From NCBI GenBank assembly GCA_032622095.1, contig CP136066.1, positions 105,795,319 through 105,859,318 on the forward strand: DNA of 64,000 nt. Reading direction: 5' to 3'. A program made the position numbers and the translations under genes. Origin of the DNA: Siphonodentalium dalli. Taxonomy: Eukaryota; Mollusca; Scaphopoda; Gadilida; Siphonodentaliidae. Shown here one piece after another: positions 21,280-33,729 of this stretch; the first letter of the stretch is position 1; the number at the start of each line of letters is the position of its first letter. The notes below the pieces were generated by a model. The model did not search any database. It had not been told where the DNA came from and saw nothing but the letters and a program-made list of their open reading frames with translations.

Positions 21280-21845
21280 ATTACTCAGCTGTGATCATTT
21301 CCATTCAATACACAACAATATGTGATCAGTGCTCTTGTAAAGAGTGTGGCTTGCAATAGGAATGTTATTGATATTATGGTGCATAAATAACTTGATCCAT
21401 TATTACCCGCATTCTACAGTAATTAGTTTCAATGCATGGAACATTTATTACCCGGGAACCGCCATGGTCGCAACTTCCTCAATGAGCATTTCTAAGCCAG
21501 GTATTTGGTTTATGGGCATGTTCATCGCTACAACCTCAGCACATACTCCCGTGTCGAAGGCGACTAACTCAGTGTGATGTCCATATTTCAACAAGCGGAA
21601 TTTGAATGCATGTTGTCTTCACACCATGACGTTAAGAGTTGAGCAATGAGCATGATAGACATTGGACCACTACCACATTGGACCATTGTATAACTGGACA
21701 ACTGATTCTGCTGACAGCATTGAGTGTGCGCTAATCACTTTAATGAATGTCTCGCTGAAAATTAGGTTGTATTCATCTAGTAGAACTGTAATCACGTTGG
21801 CTTCAAACGACATTCATCATTCAATAAATGTTGTTTTTCCAACAC
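21280..21845 (+). other. GOLGA5: Probable golgin-84 3' UTR
   Basis: The region has no coding content and runs from the stop codon to the first canonical AATAAA plus about 20 bases. The end is inferred. Later AATAAA hexamers (for example 24593-24598) would extend it. Confidence 0.55.
21823..21828 (+). promoter_or_regulatory. Candidate poly(A) signal of golgin-84
   Basis: First canonical AATAAA after the stop codon. It is followed by TGTTGTTTTT, a plausible U/GU-rich downstream element. Confidence 0.5.
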
Positions 21846-22394
21846 AATAACTGCCCTTGTGAATGTATCATCAAAGTGAATTCTTGAAATAGCAAAATGA
21901 TGCCAATCTTGCATTTACTTGACACCACTTTACTTATTTGGTTTTCGAACTCCTTGACAACAATTTATCTTACATCATTCACAGTGAAAGTGAATCAAAT
22001 TAAATATTCATTCAATGCATGCACTATTTACAACCATATGTCTATTGGACAATTCACCCCTTGAAGCTTATGGGTGAGGACTGTCCTTTATTTTCATCGC
22101 ATCATTCTGCTTATCAAAGTGGGACCAGCAGAAAAAATATGAGAACTTGAGATATTACTATTTTTTTATGTCTAATATTTTAACATGATGTACTGATTTC
22201 AAATGAATATGCGTGGTTTGAGTCCATCAGCATTCATGTAGAAAATCGGTGAATAGAATGTCAAGAACTGACTAAAGATATCTTGTTCTCTCCTCTATCT
22301 TGAATTGTTACCTGTTTTGTCAGTAAACCAACTAAAAAAAATGATATGGCCTTGCTGTGCATATATTCTATTGGTCTTCTGTGTACATGATCTG

Positions 22395-22591
22395 TTAACC
22401 CTTTCATGACTGGAGCTTCCTGACATTGTGCGAAAACCCTGTGCAAATACATTCTTTTATGCCTGAGTCTCTCATAGGGAGCCTCACATATATAAGAGAA
22501 TGCATTGGTCTAACAATATTTACCTTGACTGTGTAAGCTAGTGCATTCTCTTATATATGCACCAGCGCGGCTCCCGTCATGAAAGGGTTAA
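22395..22591. mobile_element. M2 copy 3 (second hairpin truncated)
   Basis: TTAACCCTTTCATGACTGGAG to CCGTCATGAAAGGGTTAA. The first hairpin is complete. The second has only one arm (GCCAGTGCATTCTCTTATAT). Confidence 0.8.
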
Positions 22592-22748
22592 ACAACTCTA
22601 GCAGAATTATAGCATTTATCGCCAACATAGACATAATATATGTATCTTATATATACTTATATCTGTATACAGGAGAAAGTGAGGTTAACAGGTTAATAAC
22701 ATATATTCAAATGCTAAGCATTTATTGTGTGACTGATGTGGGTTATGT

Positions 22749-22838
22749 CTTGTTATTTATATAACAGTAATCATGTATCGGGGGGGGGGGGGGGGGGGGG
22801 GGCTTGTTATTTATATAACAATAATCATGTATAGGGGG
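22749..22838 (+). repeat. 31-bp direct repeat around a 23-base poly-G
   Basis: CTTGTTATTTATATAACAGT...ATGTATC, then G at 22780-22802, then the same 31 bp with two changes, then GGGGG. Looks like a two-unit minisatellite whose G end expanded. Confidence 0.9.
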
Positions 22839-22980
22839 CTTTCAATTTCCATGTCCAGGTTTCATTGAACTACAGTGACCACCAAAAACAGATAAAACAT
22901 GGCACTGAATTGTCCTTGACTCTTAGGCCAGATAAACAAAATAGTTCGTTTCTCAGGTAATTTCTTTTTGAAAGCATTGA

Positions 22981-22997
22981 GGGGGGGGGGGGGGGGG
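22981..22997 (+). repeat. Poly-G tract (17)
   Basis: Uninterrupted G run in intergenic DNA. Confidence 0.95.
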
Positions 22998-25554
22998 CAG
23001 ATATTTATATCTATGTCAGAGCTGTCTATGTCAAATTATTTTTGTTATGAGGCATGTATTAATAAGTCCCTTATTCAGCAAAGACACTAAATATTGGAAG
23101 TATGTTGAATCAGGCCTGCTGGCCATCAAATTTGCCAATTATTTCAAATTCACAGATTTGTAATAAAGGTTCTATGGATTCAGTACTCATGAAGACATGT
23201 AAACTTTATTGGTAAAGTTTGATCTGAGCTCCACATCTAAATGAGCACTGGCAATCAAGCATTATTCAATGAGGTTACACTTGGGATGCACGGGCTGGAT
23301 GGGGTGGGTTTATATATTTATTTATGGCAGGCCATAAATATGCCAGAGATGCAACTTTTTGGGGGATGAGACATTTCCTGAAAAACAAAACATTTTATCT
23401 GGCCTAAGTGTCATAGGTTCATAATAATTGGCTGATTTGTGAATTTTTATTGCGAACTGCAAATTATTTAGCCGTTGTTGCAAACTCTGATCTTGACAAC
23501 ATCACACTTAGCAACAACACCAATGTGTAGTTAATGCTTTTCCTACATGCCCATTTAGTTGTATTCTCATTTCCAGCCTGTGTGGTAGTTTTCAACAGTT
23601 GGCTCTAGGGCGATTGTGGTCTCTCCCTGGGGACGCATGACATAATTATTTTGCTAAAGGCGGCGTAACAAGAATTTCAGAAGTTTGTGATGTCAAAATC
23701 ATTAGTACATTACAAAACAACGAACATTTTTCAGAAGAGATCGAATAATATCAATGTATGTGGTTTGGCTATTTAAAAAATACAGAGCTTCACTTGTGTT
23801 AGTTAGTTTGGGTCAGAGATTACCTACCACATGAGAGAGGAAGGCAGAAGGATTTTATGGTATCCTTCCGCCATCTGCTCTCAAGTGATGCCGTCCACTC
23901 TCATGTGATAATCACTAAACCACAACAACAAGAGTGGAGCTCTTTTATATATACATTCTAACTTTTTCACCACTTTGCTGTGAGAGTAGAGGTCACTAAC
24001 TTCCGTTTGTTCAACATTCTACAGCTCTCAGTAAAAATATCCTAAATTCTGTGTTGAACTTCAGTGTCAGGATCTGGTAATTGCGACATGGTTCCCAACT
24101 ATTTAACTACCATAAATACTGCCTTCTGACCAGTTATACTACAGCTTTTTAGATATATTACTTCAGTTGAATTAGGCCATGCAAAGTCAATTTCCCATTT
24201 GTCTGGACAAAACATTTTGAGAACCATGAGTGCGCATATTTATATTAAATATTTTCCACCTCTGCATTGGCTAGCTGCGAGTCTAATATCAGTTGCCCTT
24301 GGCCATTATTTCCCCAACAGATGTCCATATAAGGTTAGTTGATAGATTACATGTGATTTATATCATTAAAAAAATCTAGTGTGATCAACAGATTTTTTAC
24401 TAAGATTGCAGTCAAAATGCATCAGGTTCAACAAATGGTTGAACAAAGTTACCCATTACATAGTTACCCATTACAGTATCGAATCAGTAATCTGAACTAG
24501 TAAATGGGTCTGTTCAATCTCTATGTGTGTTTGTGTAAAATACGTACCACTATATTGTACTGACTAAAACTTTCTCCAACAGATTGAATATGAATAAAAA
24601 GGTTGCACATGCTGGGTTCCAAGACCATGTGGGTGGGCATGAGAAATGGGGAAATTGACTGCGTGACCTTAGAATTATTACTTATGCCATAACAAACTTC
24701 TATATTGAATCCATTGAATCACACAACTTTTCAATTCTGTCATGCTTCTGTCCCAGTCTATAAATTTACCACAATAAATTCTGTTGTATGTGGAAACCTT
24801 GTTAACAATAATTTATTTTTGTAAAAACAGATGTTACTTATGTATATTATGTATAATGTAATTGTTATGACTTATGGGATTAAAATTTTATGTGACTATG
24901 ACTGAAAAATACTGAAGTTTATGGATATATATGTGTGGTAATGTTATTTCTATTGTTTGTGTGTGTACTACTTAGCTGGAGACCGGGATGCACACTCACT
25001 CCCACAGTCCAGGGCATTCTATTTGCACCTCCTCCCCCCTCCTTGGTTTGGGATTTTCAAACTGGTACCTCAAATTTTCTAACTGTTAGAAATTTCCAAC
25101 CAAACGCCCTCCATATGGTTGGAATGCCCAAAAACTTGGGTCGAAAGTAGGAAAATATTCGACTTTTGGTCTTAAAAGCATCAAATTCATATTAAAGTGA
25201 TGTGAAACACTCCGATCAGGTGTTTCTCAACGGAATAACAAATAATTATGCCAAATTAAGTTATTTTCATAAATTTGATATCCAAATAGTCAGAAAACAG
25301 CGTAAGTGTTAAAAACCATAATGTTTATGTCCAATGATGCATCCCGAATAAATTAGGAATTATTTACAATTGTGCGTAGTTCAACCGTTGTGTTCTCTGA
25401 AATGATAGTCAATGTTGCTGGAATTTTCGAATATCTTAGTTCATTACTGCATTCTTCCAATGGGAACAATGATTGGATACTAACATGTGGGTTTTATTCA
25501 ATGAAATAAGTCCACGACATGTCTTTAAATAATGGTTGGAAAATAAAACCATCA

Positions 25555-25645
25555 CAACAATTTAAACCTATTTTTAGTCTGTAATTTCCAACTAATGTTG
25601 TATCAGGCATATAATTTCCAAAGGCCAAAGTTTGAGGATTGGTGG
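25555..25645 (+). repeat. Short dispersed repeat (copy 1)
   Basis: TAGTCTGTAATTTCCAACTA, TGTTGTATCAGGCATATAAT and CCAAAGTTTG also occur at 34770-34860 and, partly, at 44305-44370. Confidence 0.6.
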
Positions 25646-27469
25646 GAAGAGACACCTCTGTCAATAGGTCCCATACTCCAGGAACATTAGGTTTCACTAG
25701 GGAAAAAATTGGGGAAAGCTTTTTCAGGGATTATTAATAAGAACATGTTTATGAACAACATGGCAAAAGTCCCCTAAAATCCGATTTGAGCTTTTTGAGA
25801 TATCTTGATTTTTCAGAATGGTTCAAATTCTGAAGCATTTCCATCAGGCCATATTTTAAACAGAAAACCCCAACTTTTAAAGATGTAAATCATTAGGTTT
25901 GACTTGTGTTGCAATGACCAACAGATCCTCCAGATGGATCTGTTTTAATGATCTGTGTACCTTTAAAGATATTTAACAGCAGACAGGTGGTTATACAATA
26001 TGTTGCTTTCGTCGTGGCCTGGCTTGGTGGTTGCAGCCATTTTGACAGCCATTTCATGACCGCGATAGTATTATTCTGACCGTGTCACTATATTCGTTCT
26101 CGTACTCATATTTCACGTAAACTGGTATAACTGCATAATTCATATGACTAGATTAGACAAAATAAAAGATCAAAATATGACTAGGTCGTTGACAACCAAT
26201 TTTGGGGGTAGGTTTATGTTTATATAAGTTTTTACCACTTATTATATGCATACTCGCTAATTCTGCCTATTACAGCTAAGGAGTGGTTTCTGCAGTTTTT
26301 AAAATAGATACCTTGCGTCTATGTTTTGAGAAGCCCAAACAATCCGACATCGAATACAAAAGTTTGCCTTAAAAATAATCGTCATTGTTTTGGCTCAGTG
26401 TTTTATTTCATATCAATATCTGCAAAATTCATTCGAAGTTCCCCTTCGAATGGGTGTCTTCGGTTCGAGAATTGTATATCGAACAATATTGAGTGCCTTT
26501 TGTATATGTTTCGGCTGAATTTTTTTTACAGCATCCAATTATTTCCATGATTGTGAAAAATATTTAAAAAAATAAATTATATATTTGACAAACCACAAGA
26601 TTAATAAAGTTTCTGCCAGCAATCATCCCATTTATCTCAGTATTTTATTTGAAGCTATTTCTGATCGATTTTACAAGATCAAAGGGTTTTATATGGTTGC
26701 ATGAAATCCTGAAAGTGCTTGAATATGACACAATTTGTTTTCCCAAACTTTTGCTAAATCAGGCTAAATGAGAATAATTTTGCCAGATGTGAACCATGGT
26801 ACTTTAATGACATTTGTTTCTCACGAATTGACAAACAGGCATTCTCCTCAGTGATGTCTTTGAAGATAAAACATTACAAGCCAATATCTGTCATACTGTC
26901 TGCTGAGAGGAGATATTTAAATCTGATGCTAGGTCCACTGTAGGAACTGTTACAATGGAAGTCATTCTGTTGCCGGGTTTGATGATTGTGACGGTTCAGG
27001 AATGATTTCTTTTGATTATTTGGTGTACTGGAACCATGATATCAGGACAAAATTCACGCAAAATTATAGATATCTTGAATGCACTTAACTTTCTTCAATG
27101 AACAGAGGCCGCAAAAGTGCTGAACTTTAGATAACAATTAACTCCGAAATAGCAAGTTAACGTGTTATTATCATGTAATCACTGAAAATCAAGCCATATA
27201 AACATAACTATTTTTGTTTGGAGGCACATCTAGTGTGAAACACATTCTGAAGATGAAACACTGAGTACAAAGTATACCTGTGCTGTTACGGTTCAATTTC
27301 AAGCCAATCTCAGCTGTTACGGTTCTATACACGAGATTTATTCAAAAAATAATTTGCAGTTTGGGCCGAATATAGTCTTGTGTATCAAACAATTTAAGCC
27401 TGTTAATGACTGTAGCTTATGTCATTTACATAATCCAACAGATATATTAAGTACATCTAGTAACAGGAG

Positions 27470-27990
27470 AAAAAATGTCAGCCATCTTGAATCTCTACCA
27501 TTCTGTCTGGTTTGTAGGAAAACATTGTTCAGTACTTTACTCTGATAATGCATGTCAAAATTCATGCTGGTATGACATGGTGAACAATTTTTCTCTTTGT
27601 GACCCTTCAAGAAACATATTTAAGTATAATAATCAGAAATGTTATATCAATGCTGGACAGACTCATCTTATTTTTAAATAGTATAATTGCTTAACTTTAT
27701 TGTTGTGATTCAGTGAACTCATGGGACAAACAAACAACAAAACTGTTTGATATATTGTATATGATTAGTACAAGTTGAAAATGGCGGCCATTTTGAAAAT
27801 GTGGTGGCCATATTAAATCTGCCGACCATTATGATTGGTTTGTTGGAAAACAATTTCAGTCTTCACACTTACTATCCATGCCAAATTGCATGCTTGTATC
27901 ACATGGTGAATGATTCTGTAACTATTAGACACTTTATCACCCCTACTATAAGGCATTTATGCATATTGGAAGGCAGTGTAACCTAATGAT
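27470..27990 (+). repeat. Two diverged ~330-bp tandem units
   Basis: GTCTGGTTTGTAGGAAAACA, GCATGTCAAAATTCATGCTG and GACATGGTGAACAATTT at 27505-27600 correspond to TTGGTTTGTTGGAAAACAAT, CATGCCAAATTGCATGCTTG and CACATGGTGAATGATT at 27835-27920. Confidence 0.6.
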
Positions 27991-28549
27991 ATGGATGAAA
28001 AGTTCAAGTGCAAATATCAACTTAATGCATATTTTGTTGTTTACTTTTCATGTCATAGTCAGTTTTCACCAAGTATCCTACCAAATATTAGTCATAGTAT
28101 TTCCCATGTAGAACCAATTATATGGGGCTTTTCACTGTCGTTATGTCTCGAACAATGGAATTATCGTTATTTTCCCCATTCTCTGGAACCACAGGTTGTG
28201 AGAGAAATGGAACAATGAATTGAATTATCACCTAGATGGCTTTTACTTGTTAAAAATTCCCGAAAAAGTTATTATTAACCAGAAGTAACCATCACATACA
28301 GGCAATAGAATGACTTTCCGTTGAAACAGGTCCTACACAATGGTTTGGTTTGTCTATTGAATAATATTTCAGCTATCTTTTATCAACCAAACAGAGGGGA
28401 AAAAATCAAACAACAAGAGTTGTCAACAAACTGCTACTTGTGTAATTAAGCTCTCCCAAGGGTACTGAAAGCAACATGTAACATAACATGTATTTTTTCA
28501 GAAGAAAGCAAAATTAATTTTGTGACAATTATTGCCCTTCATCATTGAA

Positions 28550-29736
28550 TTAACCCTTCCATGACTGGAGCTTCTTGAAATTTTGTGAAAACTCTGTGCA
28601 AATGCTTTCTCATATATATGCGAGTCACCCATAGGGCCTCACGTATATAAGAGAATACATTGGCTAAACTATATTTACCTTGACTATATAAGCCAGTGCA
28701 TTCTCTTATATAAATGTGAGCAGGGTTCGCGCTGTCGGTAGCCACATTAGCCAATGGCCAATCTATTTCGAATTTGGCTAATACAAATTTCATTTGGCTA
28801 AACTTTATTTTACCCCAAATGGAGACGGAAAGCATGGAGTTGGAAAGCTAACTAAAAAAACGCTGAATAGATCGACATTCAAGACGAAATTAGGCGACGA
28901 AAGTATTTCATACCACGGAAATATCGTACCGTAACGGTGGCGTTGATTGAATTGTGACGGCTGTACAAAGGGAACATTACACATTGAAACTGCACATAAT
29001 CAAACTTCATGAGACAGCAAAAGGTAAGCTCTAACATTTAACCAGCCTAATCGTCCAAACGCTTAAGCTGCATACTGGTTTTGTAATTTATTGTTGATTA
29101 GGCAGTCTGTAAGATAATTTAGATAAATTACCTAAATGCTTTGTTCCTTGCAGACGAGCAGTTCTTAACTCAATGGTTACGTAATGTGTCATTAACTACC
29201 TGGCTTCACACCATAAAAGGTTTGAATACAATAGATATTCAACCGTTATCACCTTACTATAATATGCGATCGTCGTGGTGTCATCGACATAAGAGTTATT
29301 ACAATTGGTTTAGCGGATTTGTGTGATTATAATTATATCGAATTTTAGTTTCATGTTTGCGATAGCCGTATTCTATATTAATGTCTTATGAATTGATCTG
29401 CCTGTGTGAAACCTATATGTTCGTATAATATTGTTTTTAAAGTTGTTTTAATTATGTTTTTATTCTGAGTAACAAATAAAGTTTAAAACAAATAATTTAG
29501 TCATTAATTGTGAACCGCCCAGAAAATGAGGATTTAATTTGGCCAAAAACCATTTGGCCAAAGTAGTTTTCATTTGGCTAATAAAATTTTCATTTGGCTA
29601 AACTTTTGGCCACAAGATTTTTCGGTCCAGCGCGTACACTGAATGTGAGGCTCCCTATGGGAGACTCGCATTTATAAGTGAATGGTACAGGATATCTAAT
29701 GCTGCACCAGCGCAGCTCCCATCATGAAAGGGTTAA
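28550..29736. mobile_element. M2 copy 4, interrupted by a hAT-like insertion
   Basis: TTAACCCTTCCATGACTGGAG start and ATCATGAAAGGGTTAA end. The second hairpin is split by the element at 28721-29641. Removing it and one copy of AATGTGAG would rejoin the two halves of the hairpin. Confidence 0.85.
28721..29641. mobile_element. Non-autonomous hAT-like element inside M2 copy 4
   Basis: Termini CAGGGTTCGCGCTG and the inverse of CAGTGTACGCGCTG. AATGTGAG is duplicated at 28713-28720 and 29642-29649. ATTTGGCTAA motifs cluster near both ends. The inside has AAAAG/GTAAGC, CCTTGCAG/AC and AACAAATAAAG, which look like remnants of a transcription unit. Confidence 0.9.
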
Positions 29737-30041
29737 CCTCACTGCTAATGACATTATTAAAGTGCTGGGCGAATGACGTGGCCGTTTTCCAGTGGAAAAA
29801 TATAATGGGAATATCACAAAGACCATAAAACTGACTCGGTCAAAAGGCTATTATCATTCACAATCATGTAACACGGTTTGAATCTTCTGAGATACAGTTA
29901 TTCCAATGCACCAGTCTCGTGAGTTCCAGTTATGAATAATGGCTGACTGCTAGTAGATCCGTACTCAGTACAGACGTATAGCATAGTGTGTGACATTTTA
30001 TGTCCGTACTCAGTAGTGACGTATAGCAGCCAAGAGGTTAA
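29733..30041. mobile_element. M6 TTAA-bounded element, copy 1
   Basis: TTAACCTCACTGCTAATGAC to GTATAGCAGCCAAGAGGTTAA. Its left TTAA is also the right TTAA of the adjoining M2 copy. Confidence 0.75.
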
Positions 30042-30170
30042 ATTAATTTAAATTGACATTTTATTGTGATGCAACTGTTTGTCAGTCTATGGGGAGTTTA
30101 TCATCATTTCACCCACTAAGCCATATCACACTCTCAATTTTATTTGTGGGGAAATTTCATGTAAAGATTT

Positions 30171-31206
30171 TATTATACCCCCTTTTTAAAAAAAAGGGGG
30201 GGTATACTTTTTTGCACCTGTCCGTGTGTGTGTGTGTGTGTCTGTCCGTCCGATGTCTGTTCATCCGATGTCTGTTCATCTCATAACTTGAACAGTAGTC
30301 CTCGGATTTCAATGAAATTAGGTATGGATGTTCACTACTATGAGGACATTAAATGGAGGGTTCCATCGTTTTGTACGGGTTTTCCATTCTAGTGTTATTA
30401 ATCTTTGTTTATCTGGAAATGTTGGCCCGGCTGGTGTCTGTTCATGTCGTAACTTCAACAGTTGCGCTGGGATTTCAATGAAATTTTGTATGGATGTTTA
30501 CTACTATGAGGAAATTAAATAGAGGGTTCCATCGTTTTGTTCCGATTTTCCATTCTAGAGTTATTCATCTTTGTTTATCTGGAAATGTTGGCTTTTTGGT
30601 CCGTCTGGTGTCTGTTCATGTCGTAACTTCAACAGTTGTGCTGGGATCTCATTGAAATTTGGTATGGATGTTCACTACTATGAGGACATTTAATAGAGGG
30701 GTCCATCGTTTTGTTTGGGTTTTCCTTTCTAGAGTTATAGATCTTTGTTTATCTGGAAATGTTGGCTTTTTGGTCCATCTGGTGTCTGTTCAGGTCATAA
30801 CTTGAACAGTAGTTCTCGTATCTCAATGAAATTTTGTATGGATGTTCACTATTATGGTGACATTCAATAGATGATTCAATTGTTTTGTTCGAGTTTCCGT
30901 TCTAGAGTTATTCATTTTTTGTTTATATGGAAATGTTGGCTTTTTGTCCATCCGATGTCTGTTCAGGTGATAACTTGAACAGTAATGCTCGGATCTCAAT
31001 GAAATTTGGTATGGATGTTCACCACTATGAGGATATTTAATGGCGCATTCAACTGTTTTGTTTTGGTTTTTCATTCTATAGTTATTCATCTTTGTTTATA
31101 TGAAAATGCTGATTTTTGGGTCCATCAGTCATAAGTTATAGATATGCCCACACGAGGCGGTATGCCACAAGGGGGTATGCACCGGACGACAGTCCATCTC
31201 TTGTTT
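30171..31206 (+). repeat. Array B, about five ~172-bp units
   Basis: Same head (TATACCCCCTTTTTAAAA, GGGGGGGTATAC), a GT run, CCGTCCGATGTCTGTTCATC units and the same tail GGTATGCCACAAGGGGGTAT as 8698-9398. Frames inside are not genes. Confidence 0.87.
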
Positions 31207-31324
31207 CACTTGCCTTCCCTTTGCATGGATAAAAAATCCACACTCACTGGGAATCGGACCATCTCTTTCAAAGCTGAATGGCTTATGATGAACCAATGGG
31301 GGCCTGACACATAGCATCATCTGC

Positions 31325-32307
31325 ATGAGCTGAATGACTGGCTTTGACTCTTCCGAAATATCTGCAATTTATAAGGTAAAAAGGTAAGTTTCTTACTATT
31401 TAATTGTGCTTTTTTGGGTCTATCTTAGTTTATGGTATCGACACATGGATATTGACTCAGATTCCATCATTAAAACCTTGTAAGCTCATGATAGCAGTAT
31501 TAGATTTCCTACTGTTATTAAAACATTTACCGGTATCAACATTGCATTATAATGTATGAACCAGTTTATATCCTCAGATTTAGATGGGGTGATCTCTGGC
31601 CTTCCCTCATTTTACAACATCACTGACAATTGTTTTCTATTATGATCTCAATAAAATTTAGTATGAACAACTTTCAAAACAATGATATATTGGATGTTGG
31701 AAATCACTTTCAATAGTCTGACCTATGAAGTTCTAGATTTTTTGACAACTAAAAACATGTTTCATTAAAGTATCAACATTTTAAATATTTACTGATTTCA
31801 TATATGGTGACAAGGTATTATTGGCAGATAAGAACCATGCACTCAGATTTTCTAAATAATTCATTACTACCAATTGTATAAACTTGGATGCCAATAGCAT
31901 GAAAGTACAGTATGGTCTGATCATTCGTAGAGGGTGGCTTAAAATACGCACTCAGTGTATAACACAATGACAATGTATAAATTTTATTGAGATCATAATA
32001 GAAAACAATTGTCAGTGATGTTGTAAAATGAGGGAAGGCCAGAGATCACCCCATCTAAATCTGAGGATGTAAACTGGTTCATACATTATAATGCAATGTT
32101 GATAAATGTTTTAATAACAGTGGGAAATTGAATACTGCTATCATGAGCTTACAAGGTTTTAATGATGGAATCTGAGTCAATATCCATGTGTCGATACCAT
32201 AAACTAAGATAAACCCAAAAAATCACAATTAAATAGCAAGAAACTTACCTTTTTACCTTATAAATTGCAGATATTTCGGAAGAGTCAAAGCCAGTCATTC
32301 AGCTCAT
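31325..32307. repeat. Large inverted repeat (~333-bp arms, 317-bp spacer) upstream of ryanodine receptor
   Basis: Left arm 31325-31660 (ATGAGCTGAATGACTGGC ... CTCAATAAAATTTA) and right arm 31978-32307 are reverse complements with only scattered differences. The spacer is unique here. The right arm ends 1.36 kb before the ryanodine receptor ATG. Confidence 0.9.
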
Positions 32308-32375
32308 GTTTGAAACTTTGAGTGGGTGGAAGGTGTTGACATCGAAAGGATGAATTTCATTGCTCGAGTTATCAG

Positions 32376-32822
32376 TTAAAGGCCCCAGATCGAACACCCA
32401 GATCACATATATAATATATATGCCATATTATACAGTATTATATACCATTTGAAAGAGGAAGCTTCAAAATATTGTATATCAACTTATCTGGTGAACATGT
32501 TGTTTTTGTTGAGTTACCGATGTGTTTTTGTGCTTAAGTTTCATCTGTTTTGTGGTGCAAAGTGTATTATATAATTGGAGGGGGAATAACTCTATTTTTA
32601 GTTTGCATTCTGGGAGTCATAACGGGGGGATCTTACTATGCTCTCAGCTGTTTTCTATTTCTCTATGGGCATCTTCTGAGACACAGACGTTTCAGATGGT
32701 GACGAATTATAGTATTTTAATCATATTTTATGACATAGATTGTTACTAAAACCGTATATCAAGGCACTATATAAAAAATAAATGGTGACTCGAAAATTAA
32801 GTGGGTCTTTCATGGTCTTTAA
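32376..32822. mobile_element. M5 TTAA-bounded element, copy 1
   Basis: TTAAAGGCCCCAGATC at left and GGTCTTTAA at right, with GAAAATTAAGTGGGTCTTT near the right end mirroring CACTTAATTTTC of copy 2. About 447 bp, non-coding. Confidence 0.7.
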
Positions 32823-33359
32823 GACAAAACTAAAAAAAAAGTTATCAAAGTTTTCAGATAGCAAAATTAATATAAATTAATCCAGATATATGAGTGAAAA
32901 ATAGTCTATCTCTCTACATCTGGTTGCCGTTCTGGAAGCCATCATCTTTCATCCCAAAAAAGAGAGGATAACTACTAATTAACTAATTGTTTTTTGGATA
33001 ACATACATGTACGTTACAGACAATGTCAACGCATCACATAATAGAGTTGTATATATTCAAGGTATTCTCTCTAAAATCCAGACCACATTATGAACTACCG
33101 GTCGTCTCCCTAATATGTTAGATTAATGGTCTAAAAATTCTTTAATATTTGGCTCAAATTATAAGCCACCTATCATAATGCCCGACTTGGATCATTCCGG
33201 AAATTCATTAACACTAAGTGGGTCAAATTATAAGCCACCCACCAATTCCAACAACCAACTAGTGGATCGTCCGTGCTGGCAACATGACAAACAGGAGTTG
33301 ATGAAACTTTATCTCCAATTGCATTAGTCAATGCTGAAGCATAGATCTATACCTACACT

Positions 33360-33669
33360 ATTTATAGCAGATACGCGCGCCTGCTTGATGTCGGTAATAT
33401 ACCGTTACAAAATCCTCGGCTGGTTTTCAGCGAGCACCAAGCGTCCCAGAGCGCCTGCAGATCCAATACACACAACACACAGGCTGCTGTTCACAAAGTG
33501 ACTGTCTGAGAGATAAAATATAACCTGGCTATTTCGATTTTGCTTGTGTCGTCTGCTTGTGAAACTATGGCGGTCGTCGGATCGCCACAATAACGGAATT
33601 TACCATGTTAATTGATCGTTGGAGTTTCCGAGAGTTTTAATCGTAACACCGGGAATACATTCGTGAATT
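33360..33669 (+). promoter_or_regulatory. Probable ryanodine receptor 5' UTR and promoter region
   Basis: The 310 bases before the start codon are more GC- and CpG-rich than the surroundings (ACGCGCGCC at about 33373, several CG steps to 33655) and lack recognisable repeats. This is what a CpG-containing first-exon region looks like in a methylated-gene-body invertebrate. No TATA box was recognised, and the transcription start cannot be placed. Additional non-coding exons upstream are possible. Confidence 0.45.
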
Positions 33670-33729
33670 ATGGGCGACCCTGCCGAGGGTGGGGGTTCCG
33701 AGCAGGATGACGTTTCCTTCCTTCGAACG
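33670..33729 (+). CDS. RYR: Ryanodine receptor coding exon 1
   Basis: Twenty codons, [20 protein letters not shown], with donor ACG/GTGAGT in phase 0. The context before ATG is GTGAATTATGG (G at +4). A TAA lies a few codons upstream in another frame, and no longer in-frame N-terminal extension typical of the family is seen. Confidence 0.95.

Larger units (their letters stand above)
22839..28549. other. Intergenic DNA, mostly unique-looking
   Basis: Apart from poly-G 22981-22997, the short repeat at 25555 and the tandem pair at 27470, I see no gene or repeat family. It contains extra AATAAA hexamers that could serve a longer golgin-84 3' UTR. Confidence 0.5.

Noticed and set aside
29141-29326. 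61-codon frame inside the 28721 hAT element as a gene
   Set aside because: Short and without recognised similarity; kept only as a possible remnant of the element's transcription unit.
30823-31089. 88-codon minus-strand frame
   Set aside because: It is the antisense of array B units and repeats with their period; similar frames recur in each array.
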